Positions 37,440 to 46,637 of a stretch of 64,000 nucleotides of DNA are shown here, in pieces. Numbering within the stretch: position 1 is the stretch's first letter; each line of letters starts with the position of its first letter. The position numbers and the translations under genes are program-made. Origin of the DNA: Nitrincola alkalisediminis (GTDB lineage: Bacteria; Pseudomonadota; Gammaproteobacteria; Pseudomonadales; Balneatricaceae). Location of the stretch: the NCBI RefSeq assembly GCF_009821115.1, contig NZ_VYTY01000008.1, positions 1-64,000 of the forward strand, written 5' to 3'. The notes below the pieces were generated by a model. It was not told the DNA's origin, made no database searches, and saw only the letters and a program-made list of their open reading frames with translations.

Positions 37440-38719
37440 TAAGACACTCCCTCTTGGAAACAAGGAACCTGTAAGATGATTTTTAACCCTTGCCCTGCGT
37501 TCGAAACAAACTGCAAATGAGCATTCATTGACCTTGCACGCTCATACATAGATCGCAACCCTACTCCCTGCACCATATTGGCCTGTAAACCTTGCCCATC
37601 GTCATCAACAATAACCTCTAATCCCTTCTCCGTTAAATTCATTGTAACCAACACCCTATTGGCACACGCATGACGCGCCACATTGTTTAGCGCTTCCTGC
37701 ACCAAACGATAAATATGCGTCGCGGCATCTTTTTGCAGAGGTGGCAAAACCTCTGGAAGACATACCCTGCATTTAATGCCACTGGATTGCTGCCACTGCA
37801 CAACCAATCCCTGCAAAGACTGACTCAGCCCCAGCGGCTCAAGCATCACTGGGTGAAGACTGCGCACTAAACGCAAAAAGCCTTCCTGCATCGCTTGGCA
37901 ATGCTCGATTATTCGATCCGCCGTCTGCTTCACCAAAGCGGCGTTCTCTGGCGCTTGGGAAATAAGATAAGACTGCGCCCGAATGCCCGTCACGTACTGA
38001 CCAAGATCATCATGCAGTTCCCGCGCTAGGTAGGCGCGCTCTTTTTCCTGAAGCGCCATTAGCTCTTCCGTTAAACGCTGATTACTTTTTTGCTCCAACT
38101 CCAAGGCATCAGACATTTGCGAGAAACAGGCCGCCAACTGACGGGCTTCCGGTACATCATAGGCATTTAAGGAGGCACTAAACTGAAAGGGCTTTTCTGG
38201 CTGCACATAAAGGGACGATAGTAACTGCTGAAATGGCTTAACCCCTATACGTCGACCATAGTAGGCGGCCAAGATAGCAATACTGAATGCGACAACAAAC
38301 AAGACAAACACTAAGACGACCGACTCCCAGACCTCCTCAACTTCATCAAAAGGGTTCGCCACTAACCACATGCGCTGGCCATCGGGTAGCGATACAGTAA
38401 TCGCATTTTGAAATAGATTTTCACTCCAAATCATCCGATAAAACCAAGCCGGTATTTCATCATGCCCATCAAAATCTTGAAACGTTAACGAATGCTGGAC
38501 TTTAATCACGAGATGACGCACCTGTGCCTCTTCAAGTAAAGCTAATCGCTGGGGATTATCGTCCGCTAACTGAAACAACAAGCCTGCTAACGCTTGACCG
38601 GCTGAAAGCTCACGCTGAATATCAGACCGCCCTTGTTGCACCAAACCAAAAAAAGTTAAAAAAAACAGACAACAAAACACCAGAAAGACGATAATCGACA
38701 TTCTTAGGAATCTAGGCAT
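37439..38719 (-). CDS. Membrane sensor histidine kinase (HisKA_3 type)
   Basis: A 426-residue kinase: TM1 about 7-28, a periplasmic sensor region of about 100 residues, TM2 about 130-152, a short HAMP-like linker, a coiled coil, the HisKA_3 box ARELHDDLGQYVTGIRAQ with the phospho-accepting His, and a HATPase domain (EALNNVARHA, VDDDGQGL, GVGLRSMYERA). This is the NarX/DegS class that pairs with LuxR-type regulators. An in-frame GTG two codons upstream (38725) is an alternative start; neither has a strong ribosome-binding site. No known sensory domain is recognisable in the periplasmic part. Confidence 0.9.
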   Translation of the reverse strand: MPRFLRMSIIVFLVFCCLFFLTFFGLVQQGRSDIQRELSAGQALAGLLFQLADDNPQRLALLEEAQVRHLVIKVQHSLTFQDFDGHDEIPAWFYRMIWSENLFQNAITVSLPDGQRMWLVANPFDEVEEVWESVVLVFVLFVVAFSIAILAAYYGRRIGVKPFQQLLSSLYVQPEKPFQFSASLNAYDVPEARQLAACFSQMSDALELEQKSNQRLTEELMALQEKERAYLARELHDDLGQYVTGIRAQSYLISQAPENAALVKQTADRIIEHCQAMQEGFLRLVRSLHPVMLEPLGLSQSLQGLVVQWQQSSGIKCRVCLPEVLPPLQKDAATHIYRLVQEALNNVARHACANRVLVTMNLTEKGLEVIVDDDGQGLQANMVQGVGLRSMYERARSMNAHLQFVSNAGQGLKIILQVPCFQEGVS

Positions 38720-38952
38720 AACCACTTACTCATCTCGGATAAAATACCAATCGATGAGTATAACAAGTGAACTGGGCACCCATAGGAGTGAACTTAAGCA
38801 GAATATTGTTAGTACTTTAGTCGGAAAATACACGAAGCGGAATTCAAAAGCGCAACGGCCTTTTCTGAATCAAAGGCAAATAGAACATAAAAAGTGTAAA
38901 TTTATGTATTGAGACAGCTATTTAAACAATGGAGGGATTAAACACAAGACAA

Positions 38953-39029
38953 TGGGGTGGACGATGGGGCTTGAACCCACGACCGCCGGAATCACAATCC
39001 GGAGCTCTGCCAACTGAGCTACGCCCACC
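38953..39029 (-). tRNA. tRNA-His (GTG), copy 2 of the operon
   Basis: 77 nt including encoded CCA. The anticodon loop reads ATTGTGATT within stems CCGG/CCGG, giving GUG. The acceptor stem GGTGGGCG pairs with CGTCCACC and includes the extra G at -1 that marks histidine tRNAs. It is identical to the copy at 39157-39233. Confidence 0.97.
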
Positions 39030-39052
39030 ATAGCGATTTTTTACATTTGAAT

Positions 39053-39137
39053 TGGTGCGGATGGAGAGACTCGAACTCTCACGCCTCGCGGCACTGGAAC
39101 CTAAATCCAGCGTGTATACCAATTTCACCACATCCGC
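39053..39137 (-). tRNA. tRNA-Leu (TAG)
   Basis: 85 nt including CCA, with a long variable arm typical of class II tRNAs. The anticodon loop TTTAGGT between CTGGA and TCCAG gives UAG, reading CUA-type leucine codons. Acceptor GCGGATG pairs with CATCCGC. Confidence 0.97.
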
Positions 39138-39156
39138 ATATTGATCGTTGTATAAA

Positions 39157-39233
39157 TGGGGTGGACGATGGGGCTTGAACCCACGACCGCCGGAATCACA
39201 ATCCGGAGCTCTGCCAACTGAGCTACGCCCACC
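39157..39233 (-). tRNA. tRNA-His (GTG), copy 1 of the operon
   Basis: Same 77 bases as the copy at 38953-39029, with anticodon GUG, G-1 and encoded CCA. Confidence 0.97.
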
Positions 39234-39262
39234 ATAACATCTATACAATTTGTTCAGGTTAC

Positions 39263-39339
39263 TGGTGCGCCCGGCAGGAATCGAACCTGCAACCTACGGC
39301 TTAGAAGGCCGTTGCTCTATCCGATTGAGCTACGAGCGC
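39263..39339 (-). tRNA. tRNA-Arg (TCT)
   Basis: 77 nt including CCA. The anticodon loop CTTCTAA between ACGGC and GCCGT gives UCU, reading AGA/AGG. Acceptor GCGCTCG pairs with CGGGCGC with one G-U. It is the first tRNA of the operon. Confidence 0.97.
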
Positions 39340-39395
39340 TTTTAGCCTGAACACTTACTAAGTTGCAGTAGTGTTGCGCCTCAGAAGTGGTGCGT

Positions 39396-39424
39396 ATCTT
39401 AAGGAAGACTTTCACCTTCGTCAA
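39396..39424 (-). promoter_or_regulatory. Promoter of the tRNA operon
   Basis: On the minus strand TTGACG (39424-39419) and TAAGAT (39401-39396) are exactly 17 bp apart and lie 57 bp before the first tRNA. This is a near-consensus sigma-70 promoter. Confidence 0.82.
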
Positions 39425-39578
39425 CACTTATTTTTAATTTTTTAACAAAAACAAGAAAATGTCGATTTCAGCCCTGCTTTTTAAGTGGCTTAAGGCCTCA
39501 TCCTTGTTTATGCATGGCGCAGTTTATGCGAAAATTGTCGCATTAAGACAAACTATGTTTCGGGAAACCCTTCTAACA

Positions 39579-40433
39579 ATGAGCGCTTCAATCATCGATG
39601 GTAAAGAAATTGCTAAATCTGTCCGCGCAAACGTCAAAGAGGCCATTCAACAAAGAGTAAAAGAAGGCAAACGCTCCCCCGTCTTGGCGGTGGTTCTGGT
39701 TGGCCAAGACCCGGCTTCTCAGATTTATGTTAAGAATAAAAAAATGGCCTGCGAAGAGGTCGGCATCACCTCTGTTAGCTATGAGCCAGACGCCAACATT
39801 ACTCAGTCTGAATTACTAGCACTGGTTCATTCGCTTAATAACGACGAGCAGATCGACGGCATTTTAGTACAACTTCCCTTGCCCGCTCATTTAGACTGCA
39901 CCGAAATTCTTGAAGCGATCAAGCCCGAAAAAGATGTCGATGGATTTCACGCCTTCAATATTGGCCGACTTGCTCAACGTATCCCTGCACTGAGACCCTG
40001 CACACCTAAAGGCATTATGACCCTTCTAAAGTCCACTGGGGTTGACCTTTACGGACAAGAAGCCGTCATTGTGGGCGCCTCTAATATTGTCGGCCGCCCC
40101 ATGACACTAGAACTGCTCTTAGCCGGTTGCACAACCACAACAACACATCGCTTCACTCGTGATTTGCAAAGCCATGTTGCGCGTGCCGATATTGTCGTGG
40201 TAGGTGTGGGAAAACCCGGAATTGTTAAAGGCGAATGGATCAAACCTGGTGCTATTGTCATTGATGTGGGCATTAATCGACTTGATGATGGCTCTGTCGT
40301 TGGTGATGTTGAGTATGCAATTGCTGCTGAGCGCGCAGGCTGGATCACGCCAGTCCCTGGAGGTGTGGGCCCTATGACAGTTGCCAGCCTTATGGAAAAC
40401 ACCTTAGAAGCTGCAGTTAACGCAAACCCTTAA
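39579..40433 (+). CDS. folD: Bifunctional methylenetetrahydrofolate dehydrogenase/cyclohydrolase
   Basis: Interconverts one-carbon tetrahydrofolates using NADP. The 284-residue chain has the catalytic Lys in [14 protein letters not shown] (YVxxKxKA-type motif), [17 protein letters not shown] and the Rossmann [11 protein letters not shown], with PGGVGPMT near the end. The frame begins 40 codons earlier, but [13 protein letters not shown] is the normal N-terminus. The upstream ribosome-binding site is poor (GGGAAA too far away), so the start rests on homology. Next to the tRNA operon, as in Pseudomonas. Confidence 0.95.
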   Translation: MSASIIDGKEIAKSVRANVKEAIQQRVKEGKRSPVLAVVLVGQDPASQIYVKNKKMACEEVGITSVSYEPDANITQSELLALVHSLNNDEQIDGILVQLPLPAHLDCTEILEAIKPEKDVDGFHAFNIGRLAQRIPALRPCTPKGIMTLLKSTGVDLYGQEAVIVGASNIVGRPMTLELLLAGCTTTTTHRFTRDLQSHVARADIVVVGVGKPGIVKGEWIKPGAIVIDVGINRLDDGSVVGDVEYAIAAERAGWITPVPGGVGPMTVASLMENTLEAAVNANP

Positions 40434-40574
40434 TCACCGCCACTTCCTATGGCATGCCCTAGTCATTGGGGCATGCTCCGCTCCTGTCTAAGCCTTGCAC
40501 GCCTTCCAAACATAGATTCAAACAACATTTAACCCATTACGCTGATTAGAAGATCTCACTGTTGATAACATAAA

Positions 40575-40593
40575 CGATAATGTTTATCATTAG
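40575..40593. promoter_or_regulatory. Fur-box-like operator upstream of exbB
   Basis: GATAATGTTTATCATTA at 40576-40592 is a near-palindrome close to the Fur consensus GATAATGATAATCATTATC. It lies about 35 bp before exbB and suggests iron repression of the exbB-exbD-exbD-tonB operon. Confidence 0.8.
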
Positions 40594-40626
40594 CTCTTTA
40601 TTAGTAAGGATCACTCTGAGACGATT

Positions 40627-41547
40627 ATGAATACTTCCACCCCCTTAAACAGTGAAGAAACTCATCTCGACGCCAGCGTTAATGAAGCCGTAACGCCAGA
40701 TATTGAGACATCTTTCAACACGGACGCTCAAATTGAATCCACACTTGATACGCCTCTCGCAGAGGCTTCCGCCGAAGTCACGGACATCGAAACAGCTGAA
40801 TCAGCACTCGACGCCGTTGCTGCGATTGTGCCTGACTCAACGGCAGACCAGATCATCAACTTACTCGAAATCGGCGGTCCTGTTGTTTGGGTCTTAACCG
40901 TATTTTCAGTGTTTGCCCTTTCCCTCATTCTTTTGAAATTCTGGCAATTGTCGGTTGCTAACATTGGGGCCAAGCGCAAAACCCTTAAAGCGATAGACGC
41001 TTGGAACCGCGGAAAAACCTCCGATGCCATAAATGCACTTAATTATAGTAGCCAATCGCTGCCAAAAATGATTGGCGTTGCCATGCGCGGCATGAAGTCT
41101 CAGGGAGATACACCTAAGCTTCGCGAAGAGCTTGGCCGTCTCGCCAGCATGGAAATGGAAAATCTTCGCGCCTATTTGCGCCCTCTTGAGGTCATTGCCA
41201 ATTTGAGCCCGTTACTTGGTCTACTTGGTACGGTACTGGGGATGATCGTCGCCTTCCAGCAAATGGAAATGGCGGGAAATCAAGTGGATCCAAGTGTTCT
41301 CTCTGGCGGTATTTGGCAGGCACTCCTAACAACAGCTGCGGGCCTGACTGTTGCCATCCCAGTATTTATGGCACACAGCATTCTTGAGCGTAAAACAGAG
41401 CGCATTGGACATGATATGGAAAATCTGATGACCTGCGTGTTCACACGCAACTGCTTAGATGAAAGCTGCGCATGCAATATACCCGAGACCGTAAAAGAAA
41501 CTGAGGAAGCTTGGGATAAGAATGGAGCTGCCATTCATGCAGCTTAA
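40627..41547 (+). CDS. exbB: ExbB-type proton channel protein (MotA/TolQ/ExbB family)
   Basis: Inner-membrane motor subunit that with ExbD uses proton flow to energise TonB. The 306-residue protein has an acidic N-terminal extension (about 1-75) before TM1 (VVWVLTVFSVFALSLILL), then TM2 and TM3 near 190-250 (ANLSPLLGLLGTVLGMI, WQALLTTAAGLTVAIPV). The C-terminal cytoplasmic tail contains Cys270, Cys276, Cys281 and Cys283 in 14 residues, which I do not associate with ordinary ExbB. First gene of the operon, behind a Fur-like box. It overlaps exbD by up to 26 bp. Confidence 0.9.
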   Translation: MNTSTPLNSEETHLDASVNEAVTPDIETSFNTDAQIESTLDTPLAEASAEVTDIETAESALDAVAAIVPDSTADQIINLLEIGGPVVWVLTVFSVFALSLILLKFWQLSVANIGAKRKTLKAIDAWNRGKTSDAINALNYSSQSLPKMIGVAMRGMKSQGDTPKLREELGRLASMEMENLRAYLRPLEVIANLSPLLGLLGTVLGMIVAFQQMEMAGNQVDPSVLSGGIWQALLTTAAGLTVAIPVFMAHSILERKTERIGHDMENLMTCVFTRNCLDESCACNIPETVKETEEAWDKNGAAIHAA

Positions 41548-41935
41548 TCTCAACAAAGGCATACGACGCAAAACGATCAGCATGACACCGCTGATCGATG
41601 TCGTGTTTATTTTGCTGTTATTTTTTATGCTGACGTCCAGTTTTATAAAATGGCAGCAGATGCAACTTGCTGTCTCTGCTCCCTCTACCGCATCGGTCGC
41701 AACGTCAGACAACCCACCTCTGATTGCGCGCTTATCATCCGACGGACAGGTGTCATTGGGTGGAGAATCCTTTTTAAGCCATGAAGACGATGCACTCAAA
41801 GCCTTTATTGATCGACATGAGCCGTCGCGCATACTGCTCACAACAGATGAAGAAGCCTCCATTCAACAAATCGTCAGTCTTATTGATCGCTTCCAACGCT
41901 TAGGGGCCACAAACGTCTCATTTAACGTAGATTAA
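41522..41935 (+). CDS. exbD: ExbD-type protein, first copy
   Basis: A 137-residue single-span protein. The proton-carrying Asp26 lies in MTPLIDVVFILLLFFML, as in ExbD/TolR. The periplasmic part (about 45-137) has the TonB-interacting fold. Start 41522 has GGGA 5 nt upstream; an alternative ATG at 41537 with GGAG 9 nt upstream would shorten it by five residues. It overlaps the exbB 3' end, so production of both is coupled. Confidence 0.88.
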   Translation: MELPFMQLNLNKGIRRKTISMTPLIDVVFILLLFFMLTSSFIKWQQMQLAVSAPSTASVATSDNPPLIARLSSDGQVSLGGESFLSHEDDALKAFIDRHEPSRILLTTDEEASIQQIVSLIDRFQRLGATNVSFNVD

Positions 41936-41938
41936 GCC

Positions 41939-42364
41939 ATGAAACTCTTTACGTCTGCCCAAAACCGAAAAGACAAAGACGACAATTTGATCCCTTTGAT
42001 CAATGTCGTCTTTCTTATGTTGATTTTTTTCATGCTGGCGGGGCAAATCACCGCTAGCGATGCCTTTAAAGTCACCCCACCCTCCTCTTTAGTCGAGGCC
42101 CCCGTTTTAGAAGCTCTCGAATTTGAAGTACTGTTGAATGCCGATGGTGACCTCGCCTTAAACAACACACTAATGGCCCTAGAAGACATTAAATCACTCT
42201 TATCGGAGAGCAAGCAAAGCCAGCAAGATGTAGAAATTAACGTGGCATTAAAAGCCGATGCCGATGTTAGCGCCGCTCAACTCAAGCCGTTACTCACGGC
42301 ACTCACTGAGATCCAAGTAAGTCAAGTAACGCTCTATACACGCCAGGTGATGACTCAACCATGA
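41939..42364 (+). CDS. ExbD-type protein, second copy with Asn at the proton site
   Basis: A 141-residue ExbD paralogue, three bases after the first. The membrane motif reads [17 protein letters not shown]: Asn22 occupies the position of the essential Asp (codon AAT, plain in the sequence). The rest of the span and the periplasmic domain are intact. It could form a mixed ExbD dimer with the first copy that has only one protonatable carboxylate. The gene ends with an ATGA overlap into tonB. Confidence 0.88.
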   Translation: MKLFTSAQNRKDKDDNLIPLINVVFLMLIFFMLAGQITASDAFKVTPPSSLVEAPVLEALEFEVLLNADGDLALNNTLMALEDIKSLLSESKQSQQDVEINVALKADADVSAAQLKPLLTALTEIQVSQVTLYTRQVMTQP

Positions 42365-43230
42365 CTCTTAAAAAACGACACGGACTTATCGCCTTTGTGT
42401 TTGCGATTTTTTTTCATGTTGGCCTAGTGGTCTTAATTACCTATCGATCTACGACGGTCGCAGAAGAAAGCGCAGAGCTTCCCGGATATGCAGGTGTTAC
42501 TGTTAGCCTTGCCTCTGCGGGTGATCTCTTGGCTGCCTTGGAACAAAGCGCGGCCGCTGAGGCAGCGGAAGCAACTCCGGAGACCTCACCAGAACCTGAT
42601 CCTACACCAGAACCTGCGGTTGAACCGACTCCAGAGCCAACACCTGAACCTACCCCCGAGCCGGAACCTGAGCCAGAGCCCATTCCAGAGCCTAAACCAG
42701 AACCGAAGCCTGAGCCTAAACCTGCACCTAGACCCGAGCCACGACCTGAACCTAGACCAGAGCCCAGACCCGAACCAAGGCCAACACCTCAAGCCACAGC
42801 GACAACGACCACTGCAGCCGAAAGCACTCAGCAAACAACCACGGATGTTTCGGCTGAGCAAACATCCACGCCAACAACGGCTGGAGCCAATGCACCCGGA
42901 CAACAAAAAACAACGGATACAGGTGGCGACCCCGCTGCACAAGCCACCTATTTTTCGAGCTTAGCGCAACATCTCGCTCGCCATAAACGCTATCCAATGG
43001 CAGCAAGACGCCAGCAACGCCAAGGGACTGCAGAGCTTGAGTTCACACTTGATCGAACTGGTAGAGTTATTGCCAGCCGAGTCGTACGCAGTAGTGGTCA
43101 TAACCTTTTGGATAAAGAGGTTCTCGATATGCTGGTTCGAGCCGCCCCCTTACCGGCTTTTCCAAGCAGCATTACAGAGTCAACCCTTGTGATTACCCTG
43201 CCTGTTACATTCAACCTCAGCGAACGTTAA
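42361..43230 (+). CDS. tonB: TonB energy-transducing protein
   Basis: Periplasm-spanning link from ExbBD to outer-membrane receptors, 289 residues. The single N-terminal span (about 9-27) keeps His19 (FFHVG), equivalent to the essential TonB His20. A long rigid Pro-Glu then Pro-Arg repeat region follows (about 78-140; PEPTPEP, then PRPEPRPEP), then a Ser/Thr/Ala linker and the C-terminal domain with [24 protein letters not shown] (key part YPxxARRxxxxG). It is last in the exbB operon. A terminator follows directly. Confidence 0.94.
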   Translation: MTLKKRHGLIAFVFAIFFHVGLVVLITYRSTTVAEESAELPGYAGVTVSLASAGDLLAALEQSAAAEAAEATPETSPEPDPTPEPAVEPTPEPTPEPTPEPEPEPEPIPEPKPEPKPEPKPAPRPEPRPEPRPEPRPEPRPTPQATATTTTAAESTQQTTTDVSAEQTSTPTTAGANAPGQQKTTDTGGDPAAQATYFSSLAQHLARHKRYPMAARRQQRQGTAELEFTLDRTGRVIASRVVRSSGHNLLDKEVLDMLVRAAPLPAFPSSITESTLVITLPVTFNLSER

Positions 43231-43236
43231 CCCGTC

Positions 43237-43261
43237 GCTGGGGTTTTCCTCCCCAGCTTTT
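43237..43261 (+). terminator. Intrinsic terminator after tonB
   Basis: GCTGGGG, loop TTTTCCT, CCCCAGC, then TTTT. It slightly overlaps the 3' end of convergent macB. Confidence 0.85.
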
Positions 43262-45197
43262 ATTCAGAGGCTAGCGCAACGACAGGATCCAAATGTGCGG
43301 CTTTCCTGGCAGGTAAGAAGCCGAACAATAATCCCGTCAAAAAGGCACATCCAAATGCCATCGTCACTGGCAACAGGCTAAACATCACAGGCGTTCCTAA
43401 ATAACCAACCAGCCAGGTCACCCCTAGCCCTAGCCCAACGCCTATCAAACCACCCAACGCCGACACCAGTACCGCCTCAACTAAAAATTGTTGCATGATG
43501 TTTATGGTTCTGGCACCTGTGGCCATTCGCACCCCAATTTCGCGAGTACGCTCAGTCACTGAGACCAGCATAATATTCATCACGCCGATACCGCCAACCA
43601 ACAGCGAGATAGCGGCAATCGAACCCAGCAACAACGTCATCGTATTCTGGGTTTCTGAAACCGATTCGATGATTGATGCCATATTTCGTATTTGAAAATC
43701 TTCCGTTCCATGACGAGACAATAAGAGATTATGCACTTGTTCTTGCATCTGATCGATCTCACTCAGCTCTTCAACCGATACCGTAATACTTCTTAAGTGC
43801 CTTTGCCCAAATAAACGCAAACTGCCTGTTTGGTAGGGAACAATCACCACATCATCTTCATCTCGACCAAATGGAGAAGCTCCCCGCGTACTCATCGTGC
43901 CTATGATTTGAAACATAATGTTGTTAATCATCACATACTGACCCACTGGGTCTTGACCCGGAAACAGCGCATTTGCAGCCGTTTGCCCCATTAAGGCTAC
44001 AGATGAATAATTCACATCATCGTCGGGTGTAAAGAAGGTTCCCCGCTCTACGTTCCAAGCGCGTACAATTGGAAAAGCAGATGATGTTGCCATGACCTCA
44101 GTTTGGTGATCACGCTCACCCGCGCGTAATGTAACCGAACCACTCAATTCTGGAATGGCTGCCAAAATACCGGGCAACTCATTAATGGCATCCACGTCTT
44201 CCGGTGTTAAGGAGGTCGCTCCCCACCCCCTCTGATTGGGTGCACCGGGCCTAATCAGTAAGAGATTAGAGCCCATCGAACTAATGCGATCAACAACCGC
44301 TTGCTTTGCTCCATCGCCAATTCCCAGCATGGTAATGACCGAAGCAACCCCTATCACAATCCCTAGCAAGGTGAGAGCTGTTCTAAACAGATTGGCACGT
44401 AATGCTCTCAATGACATCCGAAATGCTTCCACCAAGTGACCTGAGCTCCCTGAGTGATAAGACTCGGATTTCTCCTTCGGCACTGGATTCAATACTTGAC
44501 TCGTTCCCGGATCGGAGACAATCACACCATCACTGATTTCAATAATTCGATCCGCATGTGACGCCACCTTCTGATCATGTGTAATTAGAATCAGGGTATG
44601 CCCTTGTTGTGCCAAGGTTGCGAACAGTGCCATCACCTCTTTACCCGTTTGGCTGTCGAGAGCTCCTGTTGGCTCATCTGCCAAGATGATTTGCCCGCCA
44701 TTCATCAAGGCACGGGCAATAGAAACCCGCTGTTGCTGGCCACCTGATAACTGACTGGGACGATGATCAGCTCGATCCCCCAAACCCAGAGACTCCAATA
44801 ATGCAAACGCACGCTCTTCGCGCTCATCGACGGGCATCCCGGCATAAACGGCAGGCACCTCGACATTTTCCAGCGCTGTTGAACCTGACAATAGATTGTA
44901 ACTTTGAAAAACGAATCCAAACGCTTCACGTCGCAAACCCGCCAACTCATCTTTTGATAAATCCGACACATCCACGCCATTAAATAAATACTGCCCGGAT
45001 GTCGGGCGATCCAGGCATCCAAGAATATTCATCAGAGTTGATTTACCCGAGCCAGATGAACCAATGATTGCCACAAACTCACCGGGCATAATTTTAAGAT
45101 CAAGTCCTTTCAGCACATCCACAGTCCCGTCTCCGCTGGGAAAGGATCGCTTGATGTTCCTTAATTCAATAATAGGTTTAGCGTCTAGTGCATCCAT
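43260..45197 (-). CDS. macB: MacB-like ABC exporter, ATPase and permease fused
   Basis: A 645-residue type VII ABC protein. ATPase domain at about 1-235 with [29 protein letters not shown] and LITHD. TM1 lies near 275-295, a large periplasmic domain follows, then TM2-4 (about 515-635) around [12 protein letters not shown]. This mechanotransmission family acts with an adaptor and TolC to move periplasmic substrates (macrolides, toxins, siderophores). It is encoded 4 bp after the adaptor gene. Siderophore export, as for PvdT, is possible given the iron setting, but is inference. No TolC-like gene is in the window. Confidence 0.9.
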   Translation of the reverse strand: MDALDAKPIIELRNIKRSFPSGDGTVDVLKGLDLKIMPGEFVAIIGSSGSGKSTLMNILGCLDRPTSGQYLFNGVDVSDLSKDELAGLRREAFGFVFQSYNLLSGSTALENVEVPAVYAGMPVDEREERAFALLESLGLGDRADHRPSQLSGGQQQRVSIARALMNGGQIILADEPTGALDSQTGKEVMALFATLAQQGHTLILITHDQKVASHADRIIEISDGVIVSDPGTSQVLNPVPKEKSESYHSGSSGHLVEAFRMSLRALRANLFRTALTLLGIVIGVASVITMLGIGDGAKQAVVDRISSMGSNLLLIRPGAPNQRGWGATSLTPEDVDAINELPGILAAIPELSGSVTLRAGERDHQTEVMATSSAFPIVRAWNVERGTFFTPDDDVNYSSVALMGQTAANALFPGQDPVGQYVMINNIMFQIIGTMSTRGASPFGRDEDDVVIVPYQTGSLRLFGQRHLRSITVSVEELSEIDQMQEQVHNLLLSRHGTEDFQIRNMASIIESVSETQNTMTLLLGSIAAISLLVGGIGVMNIMLVSVTERTREIGVRMATGARTINIMQQFLVEAVLVSALGGLIGVGLGLGVTWLVGYLGTPVMFSLLPVTMAFGCAFLTGLLFGFLPARKAAHLDPVVALASE

Positions 45198-45201
45198 GAA
45201 A

Positions 45202-46473
45202 CTACCTCATACGTGGTTGCGCGGCATTCATCGGCCCCATGGAGGGTCCAGCGGACGCATTCATATTCGATCGTGCAGCCGATCGATTTATCTGTAAAAG
45301 AACCTGATCTCCTTCACTAAGTACTCCGTCCATGATCTGTGCATTCACGCGATTGGTGACACCGACTTTCACCTCTAACTCATCAACTCCCCCCTGCTCA
45401 TTTAGCCGCAACACAGTTGCCTGCCTCTCTCTCGTTTGTGAAGGGCGACCTTCAGAGTTAGAAGACTGCCTTGCTGACTCAGGCCTAGCGCCCTCATTTC
45501 TGTATTGAAGTGCGGAAATAGGCAACTGCAATACATTTTCAGCCGACGCAATCACAAAAAATACCTGAGCGGTCATTTGTGGCATTAAACGACCTTGAAC
45601 ATTTTCAACATCAAATAAAGCGTTGTAGAGGACCACATTGCTCTCGACAACAGGCGTTGGCTCAATACGACGTAAGTGTCCATACCAACGCTGCAGAGGG
45701 TTGCCTAAGGTCGTGAAATACGCGGGCATGTCATCGCGTAAACGACTAATATCAGCCTCGGACACTTGAGCCTGAACCGTCATAACAGATAAATCAGCAA
45801 TTTGTAAAATAACAGGTGCCTGCTGATTGGCATTTAAGGTCTGACCCTGACGAGCCGAAATGGATACAACAGTGCCGCTCATAGGTGCATAAATCTTGGC
45901 GTAGTTTAAGTTCGCCTCTTCCGCTCTCAAGGTTGACTCTGTCTGTTCAATTTGTGCTTTAATGGCACTGACTTGAGCACGCGCTGAGCGCAAAGTCGCT
46001 TCAGCTATTTGCAGTGATTCTTGAGAAGTAGCACGTGTTGTCATCAGGTTTTGCTGACGTTTATACTGAAGGTCAGCTAAGGTAAGTGAGGCTTCTCGAT
46101 CTTCGAGTTGCGCCCGCTGATTACGAAGCTGAGCTCGGATTGCATCGACACCCGCACTCAAAACCGTCGGATCGATTTCAGCCAACAACTGTCCTTCTTC
46201 AACAAAATCACCTACTTCAACATGAATATGTGTGAGTTGCCCAGACACCTGAGCGCCAACATCTACATAATTGCTGGGTTGTAAACGTCCAGTCGCAGTC
46301 ACGACATTTTCAATATTTCCACGCGTCACGGATACAGTGACCTGTTGAGCTTGGCCATTCTGACTTTGCGTCCAATAGTATCCTCCAATGAGCGCTCCAC
46401 CCAGCAATAAAGCAACCCAGATAAACAACCAGGCCTTAGATTTACGCTTCTTTCTCACCATAACCTTTATCAT
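45202..46473 (-). CDS. macA: MacA-like periplasmic adaptor (HlyD/RND family)
   Basis: A 423-residue membrane-fusion protein with one N-terminal span (about 16-33), a lipoyl half ([21 protein letters not shown], typical start), a long alpha-helical hairpin (about 85-170, Gln/Ala/Leu/Glu-rich) that would contact TolC, a closing lipoyl half ([17 protein letters not shown], key part APMSG), then beta-barrel and membrane-proximal domains. The C-terminus is rich in Asn, Met and Pro. Starts at 46461 (ATG) and 46458 (GTG, better spaced from AAGG) are also possible. Operon leader for macB. Confidence 0.88.
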   Translation of the reverse strand: MIKVMVRKKRKSKAWLFIWVALLLGGALIGGYYWTQSQNGQAQQVTVSVTRGNIENVVTATGRLQPSNYVDVGAQVSGQLTHIHVEVGDFVEEGQLLAEIDPTVLSAGVDAIRAQLRNQRAQLEDREASLTLADLQYKRQQNLMTTRATSQESLQIAEATLRSARAQVSAIKAQIEQTESTLRAEEANLNYAKIYAPMSGTVVSISARQGQTLNANQQAPVILQIADLSVMTVQAQVSEADISRLRDDMPAYFTTLGNPLQRWYGHLRRIEPTPVVESNVVLYNALFDVENVQGRLMPQMTAQVFFVIASAENVLQLPISALQYRNEGARPESARQSSNSEGRPSQTRERQATVLRLNEQGGVDELEVKVGVTNRVNAQIMDGVLSEGDQVLLQINRSAARSNMNASAGPSMGPMNAAQPRMR

Positions 46474-46577
46474 TCCAAGTCAATTGAAGATGCCTATTAT
46501 CAAGTAGTGACACCTCCTTCACAATGTAAATTCCCTGACTTTACATGTCTTTACATTGCTTTATACAGGTTAAAACC

Positions 46578-46618
46578 AAAAAAGCCGCCATGCTCAATAT
46601 AAAGAGCATGGCGGCTTT
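46578..46618 (-). terminator. Intrinsic terminator of the first TonB receptor gene
   Basis: On the minus strand a 12-bp stem GCCGCCATGCTC / GAGCATGGCGGC (46604-46615 and 46584-46595) with an 8-nt loop is followed by six T. It lies 20 bp after the receptor stop. Confidence 0.93.
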
Positions 46619-46637
46619 AAAAAATGTGGGATTAAAA

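Noticed and set aside
38922-39248. A 108-codon minus-strand open frame with a repeated RSSVGRAPDCDSGG segment
   Set aside because: It is the translation of the two identical tRNA-His genes and tRNA-Leu; no protein is made from it.
41455-41862. A 135-codon minus-strand frame opposite exbB/exbD
   Set aside because: Low-complexity shadow opposite conserved membrane genes.
42590-42790. Regular short repeats suggesting a CRISPR or tandem repeat array
   Set aside because: They are codon-level Pro-Glu and Pro-Arg repeats of TonB with no spacer structure.
42488-42964. A 158-codon plus-strand frame inside tonB
   Set aside because: Shift-frame product of the proline-rich repeat, low complexity with no family match.
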